A DNA stretch of 64,000 nt from Theobroma cacao (Eukaryota > Streptophyta > Magnoliopsida > Malvales > Malvaceae): assembly GCF_000208745.1 (NCBI RefSeq), contig NC_030850.1, positions 11,764,640 through 11,828,639 on the forward strand, in the 5' to 3' direction. The position numbers were made by a program, and so were the translations under genes. Of the stretch, positions 63,126-64,000 are shown in pieces; the first letter of the stretch is position 1, and every line of letters begins with the position of its first letter. The notes under the pieces were generated by a model, which saw only the letters and a list, made by a program, of their open reading frames with translations, had not been told where the DNA came from and made no database searches.

Positions 63126-63664
63126 AACTCTGTTCAATGTTTTTTTTTTTTGAAAGGCTTTGTGTAATGTTTCTAATCCGTGTTCTAATTTACACAAAAA
63201 GTTTCACAAATTTATGTGTTGCAGCAATAAACCCAATAACATATCTTGATGTCATTTCCGCTATAGCGTCTGTTTATCGATGACAATATGGCCAGATGCC
63301 GAGAGATAAACCACAGTACGATCACGATGGTGCTCAACAAAGAGTTCACAAAGCTCATACGGTGTAGAGAGCTGAGAGAACTGATGATTTGCTTAACAAA
63401 GAGTTGACAAAGTTGATACAGTTCAGATAGTTGAGAGAGAAATATGAGCGAGCTCAAACAGTTGAGCATTTATTTCTCATAATTTTCTCTTATTTGTATT
63501 TTCTCTATGGCGGGAGGGAGATTTCGAGTGCTTAATTTGCCATGATATTTTTTAAGGGCATTTTCGTCTACTTATGCTTCTTTTTGGCTAGAAATAGATA
63601 ACTTTATATAGGTGGTTATTTTTTAAATCACTTTATGACAAGGCGTATTTCTCACAATTTCCTC

Positions 63665-63673
63665 TTTGTATTA
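63665..63673. repeat. 9-bp target-site duplication, right (TTTGTATTA)
   Basis: Pairs with 52566-52574, one mismatch (C/T). Confidence 0.8.
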
Positions 63674-64000
63674 TGTATGATGCCATTGAACTAGTGACAG
63701 ATTGAACTAAAGAAATCCTTCTCGCCATCGACAAATGTTTATTGCTTCAGCTCTCTAATCTTTTTTTAATTCTACTACATAGCTCCTGATAAGTGTCTTT
63801 TGTCACTCTTCCATGAATCATCGGAGTCCCTAAGTACTTCCCAATATCCTTAACTAAAGGAGCTTTAGCTAACTGGCTCAAAACTTTTGCCTTTGTGGAG
63901 TCAATATTAGCAGAAAATAACATGGAGGATATTTTTAAGCTCACCTTCTGACTAGATGCTTGGCAAAATTTATCAAGAGTCTTTAACATCACTTTAACTT
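63665..64000 (-). mobile_element. LINE ORF2 upstream part: reverse transcriptase (runs off window)
   Basis: Minus-strand frame typical of the RT palm-to-thumb region of plant LINEs: MLKTLDKFCQASSQKVSLKI, LVKDIGKYLGTPMIHGRVTK, YQELCSRIKKRLES, then after a stop SMARRISLVQSVTSSMASYI. The reading frame meets the MULE end exactly at the target duplication and resumes at 52574. The 5' part lies beyond the window. Confidence 0.88.

Larger units (their letters stand above)
52575..63664. mobile_element. 11.1-kb Mutator-like element carrying transposase and ULP1 protease gene
   Basis: The left terminal repeat (52575 to about 52690) begins GGGGGAAATTTTTTTTGGCC. The right one (about 63553-63664), read inward, begins GAGGAAATTGTGAGAAATAC. 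They align over about 110 bp through CTTG...CAAAGTG, AAAATAACC, TTTTTAGCC or TTTCTAGCC, and GACxAAAATxCCCTTAA. The target duplication is 9 bp. Contents in order: motif array A, DUF1985-ULP1 pseudogene (+), array B in its first intron, array C, MURA-type transposase pseudogene (-), array D. Gene content matches plant MULEs that captured ULP1-like proteases (Kaonashi in Arabidopsis, CUMULE in melon). The element is inactive by its own genes. It is inserted in a LINE. Confidence 0.88.

Overview
This window is nuclear DNA from a flowering plant, most likely a eudicot. It is AT-rich, its genes have many introns, and its products (a LysM receptor kinase, a CLE peptide, CruP and a PP2A B' subunit) are plant genes. 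The spaces between genes hold plant transposons. I cannot name the species from the sequence alone.

Genic part. A CERK1/LYK3-type LysM receptor-like kinase lies on the minus strand at the left end; its last exons fall outside the window. A CLE signalling-peptide gene sits alone near 20.1 kb. From 24.9 to 44.4 kb there are four ordinary genes: an unidentified 249-residue protein with one membrane segment (+); an 18-exon gene for CruP, the plastid lycopene-cyclase paralogue (-); a small plastid-type cupin (+), arranged head-to-head with CruP across a short shared promoter; and a PP2A B' (B56, zeta/theta-like) regulatory subunit (-). The CruP and PP2A exon chains were spliced by hand and close exactly in frame, at 593 and 545 residues. 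The 249-residue gene also closes in frame.

Transposon part. From about 50.86 kb to the right edge lies a LINE (non-LTR retrotransposon) on the minus strand. An 11.09-kb Mutator-like element (MULE) at 52575-63664 splits it. The MULE has degenerate ~110-bp terminal inverted repeats and a 9-bp target duplication with one mismatch. It carries a decayed MURA-type transposase (-) and, facing it, a decayed DUF1985 + ULP1 cysteine-protease gene (+), which is the gene content of Kaonashi/CUMULE-type MULEs. Four arrays built around the motif GTGACACGCCATG fill its non-coding parts. A 1.68-kb non-autonomous relative lies at 11990-13673, with a perfect 9-bp target duplication, related ends, and its own array of a related motif (AGTCACGCAATGCC) arranged as a large palindrome.

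Other repeats. Two MITE-like families each occur three times, once nested one inside the other (46.15-47.23 kb). There is a PIF/Harbinger-like element at 48485-50654, a second LINE remnant near 10.7-11.2 kb, several intronic tandem duplications, and four single-N assembly joins, two of which are clearly flanked by duplicated overlaps.
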